Shown here: positions 33,840-43,543 of the stretch, in pieces
Position numbering within the stretch: the stretch's first letter is position 1
Layout: the number at the start of each line of letters is the position of its first letter
Source of the DNA: Bacteroidales bacterium UBA5349
GTDB taxonomy: Bacteria; Bacteroidota; Bacteroidia; Bacteroidales; Tenuifilaceae
NCBI GenBank assembly: GCA_002410065.1
Contig: DHQB01000006.1
Coordinates: forward strand, 65,313-129,312
Direction of reading: 5' to 3'
DNA length: 64,000 bases
Position numbers and translations under genes: made by a program
The notes under the pieces: model-generated
The model's database searches: none
What the model was told of the DNA's origin: nothing
What the model saw: the letters and a program-made list of their open reading frames with translations, nothing else

Positions 33840-34571
33840 CTACCACTTGCGACTCTGAATGGCAGTTCGGGTTAGCAGTATAAAAAATGTAGCTAATCCA
33901 ACGAAATAAACCACATCCCGGGTATCGATTACACCCCGGCTCATTGAGCGGTAGTGCTCATTAATACCCATCGAAACAATAATATGCTCAATCCCTCTGA
34001 AGGGATTTAACGATGCAACAGATTCAATCCCCATATAAAATAGGAAACAGAGCACCATACCTAGAACAAACGAAATAACTTGGTTTTGGCTTAAACTTGA
34101 TGCAAAAACGCTAATGGCACCATAGCCTGCCGCCAAAAAGAATAGTCCAATAAAAGAGCCCCAAGTACCACCCGTATCGATATTCCCCACAGGGCTTCCC
34201 AATAAGTAAACTGAAAGGTAAAAGAACAGAGCCGGAATAAGGATTATCAGCACTAATGCTAGAACTGCAAAATACTTCCCTAAAACAAGTTTTGTATCAC
34301 TCAGAGGCTTAGTTAATAGTAACTCTATTGTTCCTGTTCTTTTCTCCTCTGAAAAAGCACGCATTGCAATAGCAGGCACAAGGAATAGAAACACCCATGG
34401 TGCTATGATAAAAAGCGTATCAAGATTTGCGTATCCGCTATCGAGCACATTTAATTCACCCGGGAAAACCCAAATGAACAGCCCGTTAATCACCAAAAAT
34501 ACAACAGCAGCAATTAGTCCCGAAAGCGAAGAGAAAAAACTATTTAACTCTTTTATTAGTATTGCATACAT
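33840..34571 (-). CDS. gldF: Gliding-motility ABC transporter permease GldF
   Basis: 243 residues with six predicted membrane segments (about 15-35, 55-75, 100-125, 140-160, 168-190 and 220-238), as in ABC-2-type permeases. The ELNSFFSSLSGLI opening, AMRAFSEEKRTGTIELLLTKPLSDTKLVLGKYFA and the closing FVGLATFFILLTRTAIQSRKW are typical of GldF. It is the first gene of gldF-gldG-DUF4340. A TACTTTTG box on the minus strand (34591-34598) may be its -7 element, but no good -33 box is seen. Confidence 0.93.
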   Translation of the reverse strand: MYAILIKELNSFFSSLSGLIAAVVFLVINGLFIWVFPGELNVLDSGYANLDTLFIIAPWVFLFLVPAIAMRAFSEEKRTGTIELLLTKPLSDTKLVLGKYFAVLALVLIILIPALFFYLSVYLLGSPVGNIDTGGTWGSFIGLFFLAAGYGAISVFASSLSQNQVISFVLGMVLCFLFYMGIESVASLNPFRGIEHIIVSMGINEHYRSMSRGVIDTRDVVYFVGLATFFILLTRTAIQSRKW

Positions 34572-34959
34572 TACACCTAGTAGTTTTACACAAAAGTAGT
34601 GGATTTTACCATATATTTTGCGAATAGCAAGTGTTAAACGATTTTAAAATAGCCTTACCAAAGGAATATCATCCTATCACCAGTCGTTATGGAATAAACC
34701 AATTGACCTGTTAATATTTTTTATCGTTGCTATCCGGTAAGCAGTATAAATCTAAATATAAACCTTTGAAATAAAGGACATTGTATTCATTATTAAGAAT
34801 TAATAATACTTATAGTGTTTTTTTTATAATTTTGATGAGCTTATTTTGCTCAATTCCTTTTATTTAAATGAAACATCCATTTTAGCAACGTTAAAACACA
34901 ATAGAATGACTATTCATGGGTGTTGAATACACGCATTAAAAAAACAAAAAAATAGACAC
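34572..34959. other. Divergent intergenic region between gldF and the M49 peptidase gene
   Basis: 388 very AT-rich bases holding the promoters of two divergent genes. TAATTTTG at 34827-34834 fits a plus-strand -7 box, and TACTTTTG on the minus strand (34591-34598) fits one for gldF; neither has a convincing -33 partner. No gene, repeat or RNA fold was found. Confidence 0.5.
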
Positions 34960-37005
34960 ATGAAACAAATTAAACTTATTATGATTTTATTGGCAACCAG
35001 TAGCTTGTTTAGCTGCAATAACCAGAATAAGGGCATAACCCAAGAGGGCTCGTTTGAATGGCAAATAGATCAATTTGCCGATATCCGCATCATGCGATAC
35101 CAAGTACCCGGCTGGGATGACCTAAGCCTGAACCAGAAAGAGTTAATTTACTACCTTAACCAAGCGGCGCTAAGCGGTAGGGACATTATTTTTGATCAGA
35201 ATTACAAGCATAACCTTGCCGTAAGACGAATTCTTGAAACCATATACCGCGATTACAAAGGAGATAGAAATACACTTGATTGGGAAAACTTTACCATTTA
35301 TCTTAAGCGTGTTTGGTTCTCCAACGGTATTCATCACCATTACTCAGCCGATAAGTTTTTGCCGTCATTTGAACAGCAATACTTTGCAACGCTTGTGAAT
35401 GAAACTCCAACCGAATCTTTTTCAACCGAATTGGGAAGTAAAAATGACATTATTGCCAAGTACAGTCCCATTATCTTCGATCCAAAAATCGATTCAAAAC
35501 GCGTTAGTCAAGAGGCCGACACTGATGTTGTAAAAGCATCTGCAAACAACTACTACGAAGGGGTTACACAAAAAGAGGTCGAAGCCTTTTACGCAAAAAT
35601 GGTAAACCCTAAAGATCCTGAACCAATCTCCTACGGTCTTAACTCTAAACTGATAAAGGAAGGGAGCCAAGTAGTTGAAAAAGTATGGAAAGTTGACGGT
35701 ATGTATGGAGCCGCCCTTGAAAAAATTACCGATTGGCTTCAGAAAGCCGCCACGGTAGCCGAAAATCAAAAACAGAAACAGATTATTGAAACGCTAATAG
35801 AGTTCTATAGAACTGGCGATTTGAGAAAATTTGATGAGTATAGCATCCTATGGGTAACCGATTTAGAATCGCGTATCGACTTTGTAAATGGGTTTATTGA
35901 GAACTATGGCGATCCAATGGGATATAAGGCATCGTGGGAATCGATTGTGAACTATACAGATCTTGAGGCAACCAAGCGTACGATAATCCTAAGCAATAAT
36001 GCTCAGTGGTTTGAGAACAATTCCCCAGTTGATCCAAATTATAAAAAGGAGACAGTAAAGGGCGTTTCTGCTAAGGTTATTAATGTGGCAATGCTTGGTG
36101 GCGATTGTTACCCCTCAACCCCAATAGGAATTAATTTACCTAACCCCGATTGGATTAGGGCTAAGCACGGATCAAAAAGTGTAACCATCGATAACATTAC
36201 CTATGCATATGATAAAGCATCGGAGGGGAACGGTTTTCTTGAGGAGTTTGCTTGGGATAAATCAGAAGTTGAATTGCATCGTAAGCATGGATCACTGGCA
36301 GGAAATCTGCACACCGATTTGCATGAGTGTCTAGGTCACGGCAGCGGTAAACTTGCTCCAGGTTTTGTTGGTGATGAGCTTAAACAGTATGGTTCTGCCA
36401 TTGAGGAGAGCCGCGCCGATCTGTTTGCCCTTTACTTTATTCTGGATCCCAAAATGGTGGACCTTGGTATTATGCCTAGCATTGAAGTGGGAAAAGCAGA
36501 GTATAACCAATATATCCGCAATGGATTAATGACACAACTAACCCGCGTTGAACTTGGTAATAAGATAGAGCAAGCCCACATGCGCAATAGGCAGCTTATT
36601 GCACGTTGGTGCTATGAGCATGGTAAGGACAATAACGTTATTGAAAAAAGAGAGCGCAACGGAAAAACCTATTTTGTTATTACGGATCATGCTAAGCTAA
36701 GAGAGCTGTTTGGTCAATTGCTCAAGGAGATTCAGCGCATTAAGAGTACTGGCGACTACCTTGGTGCGCAGCAGTTAATTGAAGGGTATGCTGTAAAAAT
36801 TGATTACGATTTGCACAAGGAAGTGCTCGGTCGATTCGAAAAGTTGAATATAGCCCCATATGGTGGTTTTGTAAATCCTGTTTATACCGCTCTATACGAC
36901 AATAACGATAACCTAATCGATATTAAAGTTGAATACACCCAGAGCTATGCCGATCAAATGTTAGAGTACTCAAGCAAATACTCTTATCTTCCAACGTATA
37001 ACTAG
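34960..37005 (+). CDS. M49 (dipeptidyl-peptidase III-like) lipoprotein
   Basis: 681 residues. The signal peptide ends in a lipobox FSC (Cys about 19), so it is anchored in the envelope. The zinc site has the M49 form HExxxH (HECLGHGSGK, about 455) and a second motif EESRADLFALY (about 482, usual form EECRAD). These clearly mark the DPP III family, which removes dipeptides from peptide N-termini. The preceding GSLAGNLHTDLHECLGH and the C-terminal GFVNPVY are conserved. The E-S-R-A-D variant keeps the metal-binding Glu. It ends with a strong terminator. Confidence 0.93.
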   Translation: MKQIKLIMILLATSSLFSCNNQNKGITQEGSFEWQIDQFADIRIMRYQVPGWDDLSLNQKELIYYLNQAALSGRDIIFDQNYKHNLAVRRILETIYRDYKGDRNTLDWENFTIYLKRVWFSNGIHHHYSADKFLPSFEQQYFATLVNETPTESFSTELGSKNDIIAKYSPIIFDPKIDSKRVSQEADTDVVKASANNYYEGVTQKEVEAFYAKMVNPKDPEPISYGLNSKLIKEGSQVVEKVWKVDGMYGAALEKITDWLQKAATVAENQKQKQIIETLIEFYRTGDLRKFDEYSILWVTDLESRIDFVNGFIENYGDPMGYKASWESIVNYTDLEATKRTIILSNNAQWFENNSPVDPNYKKETVKGVSAKVINVAMLGGDCYPSTPIGINLPNPDWIRAKHGSKSVTIDNITYAYDKASEGNGFLEEFAWDKSEVELHRKHGSLAGNLHTDLHECLGHGSGKLAPGFVGDELKQYGSAIEESRADLFALYFILDPKMVDLGIMPSIEVGKAEYNQYIRNGLMTQLTRVELGNKIEQAHMRNRQLIARWCYEHGKDNNVIEKRERNGKTYFVITDHAKLRELFGQLLKEIQRIKSTGDYLGAQQLIEGYAVKIDYDLHKEVLGRFEKLNIAPYGGFVNPVYTALYDNNDNLIDIKVEYTQSYADQMLEYSSKYSYLPTYN

Positions 37006-37023
37006 CGTGCAACTGTTCAATAA

Positions 37024-37069
37024 TAAAGGCTGTCTATTAAATGCTAATGCAGATAAGGACAGCCTTTTT
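37024..37069 (+). terminator. Terminator after the M49 peptidase gene
   Basis: AAAGGCTGTC (37024-37033) pairs with GACAGCCTTT (37057-37066) over a 23-nt loop and leads into T and A. Confidence 0.8.
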
Positions 37070-37161
37070 AAAAATACTCGAAATGAAAAAATTCGGATAT
37101 AAAGGGTTGCTCGGTAAAATCGATTTAACTAAATTAGGGGAAAATTAGGTTGTCAATAGCG

Positions 37162-37692
37162 ATGAAAAAAACTCCTAAAAAAGCTAATATTTATATTGTC
37201 GATTATGACCCAACATACACTTCTTCGCTAAAGAAAGCGATTGAAAAACCCCATAAATACAACATACTTACTTTTACTACGGGTGAAAAGTTTATTGCTC
37301 ACCTTGCAACACTAAAATTTAAGATAAAAGATATTCACATTGTATTTCTTGGCTACCATTTTTACGGCGAAAAGAACCAAACCTTAATGAATGGTATTGA
37401 GATACTTGAAGCGGTTAAGGTTATTTCCAAAAACGTTGAAGTTGTTATGCTCTATGCCCAAGACGAATCGAGCTACGGAGCATATGCCCGAAACAGTGGA
37501 GCCTACACCTTTGTACCAAAAACCGATACCATATTCCTACGCATAAACAACATTGTAATGCGAATAATTAGCCAGAAAAAGTTAGAGCATAGCCGTCGTT
37601 CGTTTATCACCTCAATTAAAATTCTAGCCACCTCCACAGCTCTTGTAATTATCGGTTTTGTAATTTATACCCTTTTTATCAAAATCAGGTAA
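37162..37692 (+). CDS. Membrane-anchored degenerate receiver-domain protein
   Basis: 176 residues from the ATG at 37162; a TTG four codons upstream is also possible. The N-terminal about 125 residues have a response-regulator receiver pattern: acidic pair IVDYDP (D14, D16), a beta3 strand IHIVFLGYHF in which the phospho-acceptor Asp is replaced by Gly (about 64), a beta4 VEVVMLYAQDES and the conserved Lys in FVPKTD (about 120). A basic linker leads to a C-terminal membrane segment (about 152-172, ILATSTALVIIGFVIYTLF). There is no output domain. It cannot be phosphorylated in the usual way and may be a membrane-tethered pseudo-receiver. It lies upstream of htpG (115 nt gap), with no partner kinase nearby. 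Confidence 0.75.
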   Translation: MKKTPKKANIYIVDYDPTYTSSLKKAIEKPHKYNILTFTTGEKFIAHLATLKFKIKDIHIVFLGYHFYGEKNQTLMNGIEILEAVKVISKNVEVVMLYAQDESSYGAYARNSGAYTFVPKTDTIFLRINNIVMRIISQKKLEHSRRSFITSIKILATSTALVIIGFVIYTLFIKIR

Positions 37693-37807
37693 TTTTGCCA
37701 TACCCCATCTAGCCCTAACATGACTATTTGACAGAATACACTGCATGGCATTGCATTTGTAAAAAGTTCCAATGAAAATATTTTGTTTAACTTAAAAATG
37801 CAGAGCA

Positions 37808-39862
37808 ATGCAAAAGGGTAAAATTAACGTTACAACAGAGAATATCTTTCCGATCATCAAAAAGTTTTTATACTCCGATCACGAAATATTCCTAAGAGAA
37901 CTAATTTCCAATGCTGTTGATGCCACTCAAAAGATTAAAACCTTGGCATCGGTTGGAGAGTACAAAGGCGAACTTGGCGACTTAACCGTGAGGGTTAAGG
38001 TTGATAAAAAAGCCAAAACCCTTACTGTAAGCGATAGCGGTGTTGGTATGACAGAGGAGGAGATTGATAAGTACATCAACCAAATTGCCTTTTCGGGAGC
38101 CGAGGAGTTTCTTTCAAAGTATAAAGATCAAACACAGGCCATAATCGGTCATTTTGGTTTAGGCTTCTACTCATCGTTTATGGTGAGCGATAAGGTTGAA
38201 ATAGTAACTCGCTCACACAAAGAAAACACTACCCCAGTTCGCTGGTCGTGCAAGGGCACACCTGATTTCTCCATTGAGAATACTGAACGCGAAACAAGAG
38301 GAACTGATATAGTGCTTCACATCAGCAAGGAGAATGAGGAGTTTCTAGAGGATGGCAAAATCAATGAGCTGCTAACCAAGTACTGCCGATTTTTGCCAAT
38401 CCCCATAGCCTTTGGCACCGAAAAAGAGTGGAAAGATGGTAAAGAGGTTGAAACTGGCAAGGACAAGATTATAAATGAAACCAATCCGCTATGGACCCGA
38501 AAACCAGCAGATTTAAAGGAAGAAGATTATGCCAATTTCTATAGCGATTTGTACCCTGCTGCTCAGGATCCGCTGTTTAACATTCACCTCAATGTCGATT
38601 ACCCTTTCAACCTAACAGGTGTTTTGTACTTCCCAAGAATAAAATCGAATTTTGATATTCAAAAGAACAAGATTCAGCTGTACAGCAACCAGGTATTTGT
38701 TACCGATTCGGTTGAAAATATTGTTCCCGAGTTTTTAACATTGCTCCATGGGGTTATCGACTCGCCAGACATACCGCTAAACGTATCACGCAGCTATCTG
38801 CAAAGCGATTCGAATGTTAAGAAAATATCATCGCACATAACCAAAAAAGTATCCGATAGGTTACAAGAAATTTTTAAGGAGAATCGCGAGCAGTTTGAAG
38901 AGAAATGGGACGACCTGAAGCTCTTTATTACCTTTGGAATGATATCGGACGAAAAATTTTATGAGCGTGCCGATAAATTTGCTCTGCTTAAGAATGTGGA
39001 TGGTAAATATTTTACCTATGATGAGTACGAAAAGCTGATTAAGGAGAACCAAACCGACAAGAACAAATCCCTTATCTACCTATACACAACCGATAGTGAA
39101 GAGCAATTCTCTTATATCGATATGGCTAAAAACCATGGTTACGATGTGCTGATAATGGATGGTCAACTCGACCCTCACCTTATCAATACGCTTGAGGCAA
39201 AGTTTAAAGACTCTCGGTTTATTCGTGTTGACAGTGATGTGATTGACAAACTTATTGTTAAAGAGGATAAAAAGGAGTTAACACTAAGCTACGATGAGCA
39301 AAGCGATTTAAGAAGTCTTTTTGAAGGGGCAACCAACGACACATCTAAATACTGGGTTCAGTTTGAAGATATGGGTGAGCAATCTGCCCCCGTAGTGATT
39401 ACCCGTAGCGAATACATGCGCAGAATGGCAGATATGGCAGCCATGAGTGGTGCTGGAAGCATGTACGGGAAAATACCCGAAACGGTAAACCTTGTTGTAA
39501 ACATATCGCATCCATTAGTTAAGTCTGTTGTTGAGCAAAAGGACAAAAAGTTAAGCGATAAAATTCAGGAGTTTAGCAGTAAACTTGAACCGCTTAACAG
39601 CAAGCTCGAAGAACTTAGAAAGCAAACCCAAGGAAAAAAGGACGAGGAGATATCCCAGGCAGAAAAAGATGAGATGGGAGATTTGAACAAGAAAATTGAT
39701 GAGATAAAGTCGTCGAAAGCCGAAACACTGAAAAAGTTTGGTAAGGACAACAAACTTACAAAACAGCTAATTGACCTTGCACTGCTTGCAAACAATATGC
39801 TTAAAGGCGAAGAACTTAGCAAGTTTGTAAAACGCAGCGTTGAACTGATTAAGGTAAAATAA
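37808..39862 (+). CDS. htpG: Molecular chaperone HtpG (Hsp90)
   Basis: 684 residues. The N-terminal GHKL ATPase domain shows HEIFLRELISNAVDATQKIK with the catalytic Glu and the Asn of the Bergerat fold, SDSGVGMTEEEI, and the GHFGLGFYSSFMV lid region. The middle domain includes GVLYFPRIKSNFDIQKNKIQLYSNQVFV and LNVSRSYLQSD with the ATP-contacting Arg. The C-terminal part from about 560 has a Lys/Glu-rich probable coiled coil (EFSSKLEPLNSKLEELRKQ) typical of Bacteroidota HtpG. It assists protein folding under stress. Bounded by a terminator shared with the convergent tricorn-like gene. Confidence 0.97.
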   Translation: MQKGKINVTTENIFPIIKKFLYSDHEIFLRELISNAVDATQKIKTLASVGEYKGELGDLTVRVKVDKKAKTLTVSDSGVGMTEEEIDKYINQIAFSGAEEFLSKYKDQTQAIIGHFGLGFYSSFMVSDKVEIVTRSHKENTTPVRWSCKGTPDFSIENTERETRGTDIVLHISKENEEFLEDGKINELLTKYCRFLPIPIAFGTEKEWKDGKEVETGKDKIINETNPLWTRKPADLKEEDYANFYSDLYPAAQDPLFNIHLNVDYPFNLTGVLYFPRIKSNFDIQKNKIQLYSNQVFVTDSVENIVPEFLTLLHGVIDSPDIPLNVSRSYLQSDSNVKKISSHITKKVSDRLQEIFKENREQFEEKWDDLKLFITFGMISDEKFYERADKFALLKNVDGKYFTYDEYEKLIKENQTDKNKSLIYLYTTDSEEQFSYIDMAKNHGYDVLIMDGQLDPHLINTLEAKFKDSRFIRVDSDVIDKLIVKEDKKELTLSYDEQSDLRSLFEGATNDTSKYWVQFEDMGEQSAPVVITRSEYMRRMADMAAMSGAGSMYGKIPETVNLVVNISHPLVKSVVEQKDKKLSDKIQEFSSKLEPLNSKLEELRKQTQGKKDEEISQAEKDEMGDLNKKIDEIKSSKAETLKKFGKDNKLTKQLIDLALLANNMLKGEELSKFVKRSVELIKVK

Positions 39863-39956
39863 GGCAAACTTAAATTGTCCTAAATATCCGAAACAGTTTT
39901 GTATAAGAAAGACAAATTATATAACGCTATTTCAGGGCAAGATATTTAATACAAAA

Positions 39957-39993
39957 AAAGAGGGCGCAACCATTGCACCCTCTTTTTTTATAA
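39957..39993. terminator. Bidirectional terminator between htpG and the S41 protease gene
   Basis: AAAGAGGG (39957-39964) and CCCTCTTT (39978-39985), with further GC/GCA pairing inside, are flanked by an A-run and a T-run, so it works on both strands. Confidence 0.85.
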
Positions 39994-39999
39994 AGCCAT

Positions 40000-42900
40000 T
40001 TAAATATTTTTAAGCAGTTCTTTAATTGCTGCTTCGAGCTGTTCGTCACGCCCATTATCTATTTGCCCTGGCATGTTTTTCACTACAATATCGGGTACTG
40101 ATTGGTGGTTTTCCAGCCATTCGCCCTTCATGTTTTTTACGCTAACCGGAACTGCACCCCACGTAATTTTTCCATTCTGAAGCATTTCCCAGCCTGCAAA
40201 GCTACAGGTGCCTGGTACGGGCATGCCAATAAGAGTACCTATTCCTAAATCTTGGTATCCACAGCTAAAGCAGTGGCCATCGCTATAGTTTGCCTCGTTT
40301 ACCAGAGCAACCGAGGGCTTTGTCCATCGGGCAAGGGGTTCGGTACCCAGTGAGCGACTTTCAATTGCATACTCAAGAAAATTTTGCCCAGTAAGAAACA
40401 TGGTTAAATCGCTAACCAAATCGCCACCACCATTAAAGCGGGTATCAATAATCAGCCCTTTAGCATGAGCATATTTACCCATGGCCTTTTCGTATGTGTT
40501 TCGGTAGGGCTCATCGCTCATTCCAGGAATATGAACATAGCCTAACTGCGAGTTACTCAGGCTATCCACTAACTTTTCATTTTGCTTTACCCACCTATTA
40601 TAAAGTAGCGAATTCTCTTGACCTATACTAATTGGTTTTACCGTTATACTAAAGGTTGACCCTTTCTTTGGGTCGAAAATTTCGAGAGACGTAAATTTAT
40701 TAGCCTTCTTGTTTAAGTATTTTGCAAAATCTACATCATGAGCAATTGTTTCGCCATCAATAGATTTGATAATCATATTAGGTTCAACTTTAATATGATC
40801 TTTGTCTAACGGGCCAAATTGTAGTACTTCGGAAATTTTAATACCCGGTCCATCGTGCTTATAATCAATAAAAATACCTAACGATGCTGTTTGTGTTTCA
40901 TTTGCCCCACTACTTCGCAAACGAGCTCCACTATGCGATACATTTAGCTCACCAAGCATTTCCGATAGTAATTCGGTTAATTCGAAGTCGTTACCTAAAA
41001 GTGATAACTTAGGTTCGTACTCCTCACGAAGTTTGTCCCATGGAGCTCCGTGAAAATCGGATTTGTAAAACATCACCTTGGTTCTCTTCCAAACATGATC
41101 AAACATTAGCTGGCGTTCCTCATCAAGATTTAGAGTAACCTCGCCATTGATGCTAACGGGCTTAGTCGATTTCGAAGTAAGGTCGACGGTAGATATTGAG
41201 CCATCCGAAAGTATAAAGAGTGTGCCCATATCTTTGCTCCACTCAAGGCCTGCCGATCTAGCGTTTAGTGGAATATCCATTTTGGTTTCATTGGTGCGTA
41301 GGTTGGTGCTCCAAAGGTTTAAGTCTTTTTCAAAACGGGTAAGATAGTATAGGGTTTCTCCATCTTTTGAGAGTACAGCGTCGGAGAGGCTCGAAGAGTG
41401 GATTGTTAAGCGCTTCTTTCTGTCTTTAAGACCGTTCCAATCAATTTTTACTAGGGTTGAATCAACTTTACCCTTCAGTTCTTCACCTTTCTTTTTCTTA
41501 TTTAACTTCTTATCCGAATCCTTGTCTTTATCCTTGATTTTTTCTTTGTCTAGTTTTTCTATCTCTTTCAATAGTTTGTATTCATCCTCGGTCATGTTAA
41601 ACTTGTCCCAGCCATCGCGGGTTAAGAAAAGGGAGTAAACATCGAGTTGGCGGGAGCTGCTGGTTGCAAGTCCCTTTAATCCATGTCGATCGCTAAACCA
41701 TAGAATTTGTTTCCCATTGTTAACCCATTTAGCAGAGTAGTCGCCAAAACCACTTTCGGTTAGGTTCACCATCTCTTTTTGACCTTTTGCATCAATTAAA
41801 ACAACCTCGCTTACCCCTAAGTTGGGCGAGTATCTTGAAAGTAGCCACTTACTATCTGGGCTCCAGTCGAACTGCTGATCGCCATCACTCATGTAAAATA
41901 GTTTGTCGGGACCAAGAATTTCTCTTATCTGCTTGCTTTCAATGTTGTAAATCTTCAGTGAGCGTCGGTTTTCGATAAAAGCAATCTCTTTACCGTCTGG
42001 TGATATTTTGGGTTGATAGTTGTCGTTGTTGTTATCAATTACCTTCTCCTCAGTTAAAAGAGTAGAAGCGTAAAAGAATGGTTCGTCGCTTAAATTCTTT
42101 GTTGTTTTGTATATTCCCCAAACACTGTTACGTTGACTGGCGTATATTACTGATTTGCCATCGGGTGAAAAGTTGATAAATTTTTCTTGCTCGGTTGTAT
42201 TGGTAATGCGCTTTGTGAATTTTCCTTCAACAGACGATACAAAAACTTCCCCTCTTGCAATAAAAACAACCTCTTTGCCATTGGGAGCTATGGCCATTTC
42301 GCTAATATTGCCAGCTATGGGAAGAATTTGTTCTTTATTGATAAGTGATCCGCTTTGAATTTTGACTTCAACTTTTTTAGGCTCGAATCCAACTTTTTGC
42401 GTGTAAAGGTCGCCGTGGTGTGTATAGCATAAGGTTTCGTTATTGCTTATGCTCAGAAACCTTACGGGATGAAACTCAAAATTTGTTATTTGTTCAACTT
42501 TGTTAGTGTTGTTCAGGTCTAACTTATGCACGTTAAACGTACCGTTTTGCTCGCTGAGGTAGAAAATGCTTTTGTCGTCGCTGGTAAAAACAGGGTTTCG
42601 ATCTTCTCCCTCGAATGAAGTAATCATTTTATGCTGGTTGCTATCAACATCGTAAACCCAAATATCTCGCGTAATTGCTGATTTATGATGCTTTCGCCAT
42701 TCGTTTTCGCCACCTTTTTTATCTTGGTAAACCATGGTTTTGCCATCGGTGCTTACCCTTACCAATTCTGCTGGTATTGTCCACAACTGATTAATTTGAC
42801 CTCCTTCAGCAGGAACAGTATACACTTCGGGTTGGGAGCCTGTTGGGTACTGCCTGTGGTTAGCGTCATCGAGTCGCTGCGCGCCAAATATTACCTTACT

Positions 42901-43269
42901 ATTATCGTGACTAAAAGCGTAAGGGTACTCGTTGGCAGAGTGGTAGGTTAACCTCTTAGGCTCTCCCCCTTCAGCGTCGATTATAAAAACATCAAAATCG
43001 CCAAAACGGTCTGATGCGAAACTTATCTTGGTGCCGTCGTTACACCAAACGGGCATAAAATCATGTCCCTGGTGGTAAGTAATTTGTTTTGCATTGCCCC
43101 CGTTAGCAGAAACTGTGTAGATATTTCCCTTAAAAGCAAAAGCTATTTTGCTGCCATCGGGCGATATGGAAGAGTAACGAATCCATTGTTCGGCGTCTTG
43201 CGCAATTGTTGAAGAGCAAAGGAACATTAAAATTCCTAGCGCCTGTAAAAGTCGAAATATTTTAAACAT
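40000..43269 (-). CDS. Tricorn-like S41 family protease
   Basis: 1089 residues with a signal peptide (about 1-23). The N-terminal propellers (about 25-560) have repeated WD40/TolB-type blades such as ISPDGSKIAFAFKGNIYTV and FSPDGKSVIYASQRN. A Lys/Asp/Glu-rich linker lies at about 575-600. A tricorn C1-like helical region is followed by a PDZ-type segment (about 780-880, DYKHDGPGIKISEVLQFGPLDK). The C-terminal S41 domain has KGLIIDTRFNGGGDLVSDL (about 943) and the nucleophile in NYSDGHCFS (about 993). Bacteroidota homologues are exported proteases or peptidases that cut peptides processively. A single-gene unit. Confidence 0.93.
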   Translation of the reverse strand: MFKIFRLLQALGILMFLCSSTIAQDAEQWIRYSSISPDGSKIAFAFKGNIYTVSANGGNAKQITYHQGHDFMPVWCNDGTKISFASDRFGDFDVFIIDAEGGEPKRLTYHSANEYPYAFSHDNSKVIFGAQRLDDANHRQYPTGSQPEVYTVPAEGGQINQLWTIPAELVRVSTDGKTMVYQDKKGGENEWRKHHKSAITRDIWVYDVDSNQHKMITSFEGEDRNPVFTSDDKSIFYLSEQNGTFNVHKLDLNNTNKVEQITNFEFHPVRFLSISNNETLCYTHHGDLYTQKVGFEPKKVEVKIQSGSLINKEQILPIAGNISEMAIAPNGKEVVFIARGEVFVSSVEGKFTKRITNTTEQEKFINFSPDGKSVIYASQRNSVWGIYKTTKNLSDEPFFYASTLLTEEKVIDNNNDNYQPKISPDGKEIAFIENRRSLKIYNIESKQIREILGPDKLFYMSDGDQQFDWSPDSKWLLSRYSPNLGVSEVVLIDAKGQKEMVNLTESGFGDYSAKWVNNGKQILWFSDRHGLKGLATSSSRQLDVYSLFLTRDGWDKFNMTEDEYKLLKEIEKLDKEKIKDKDKDSDKKLNKKKKGEELKGKVDSTLVKIDWNGLKDRKKRLTIHSSSLSDAVLSKDGETLYYLTRFEKDLNLWSTNLRTNETKMDIPLNARSAGLEWSKDMGTLFILSDGSISTVDLTSKSTKPVSINGEVTLNLDEERQLMFDHVWKRTKVMFYKSDFHGAPWDKLREEYEPKLSLLGNDFELTELLSEMLGELNVSHSGARLRSSGANETQTASLGIFIDYKHDGPGIKISEVLQFGPLDKDHIKVEPNMIIKSIDGETIAHDVDFAKYLNKKANKFTSLEIFDPKKGSTFSITVKPISIGQENSLLYNRWVKQNEKLVDSLSNSQLGYVHIPGMSDEPYRNTYEKAMGKYAHAKGLIIDTRFNGGGDLVSDLTMFLTGQNFLEYAIESRSLGTEPLARWTKPSVALVNEANYSDGHCFSCGYQDLGIGTLIGMPVPGTCSFAGWEMLQNGKITWGAVPVSVKNMKGEWLENHQSVPDIVVKNMPGQIDNGRDEQLEAAIKELLKNI

Positions 43270-43491
43270 GTTACCATTGAGTTTATGTTAGTAAAAATCT
43301 ATGACATTTATACTGTACAAAGGATTAGTGCTTGACTGAAAAAAGTTTTTTTATTTATCAATAACCTCGTACTAATCAATACGAACATACTCGTTTTTTT
43401 TCGGTCAACAAATTGCTGTGTCTATAAACAATATATTGTTTTTTTGTAAGGATTGGGTATGTTCTTGTTTCTTCCACTCCCTAGTGGTATA

Positions 43492-43524
43492 AAAAAAGGC
43501 TGCCCAATTGAGCAGCCTTTTTTA
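43492..43524 (-). terminator. Terminator after the 1670-aa T9SS cargo gene
   Basis: AAAAAGGCTGC and GCAGCCTTTTT (about 43493-43503 and 43512-43522) form a perfect stem with an 8-nt loop; an A-run on the plus strand gives a T-run on the minus strand. It can act on both sides. Confidence 0.85.
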
Positions 43525-43543
43525 AATTAGAATAATGCTATTC

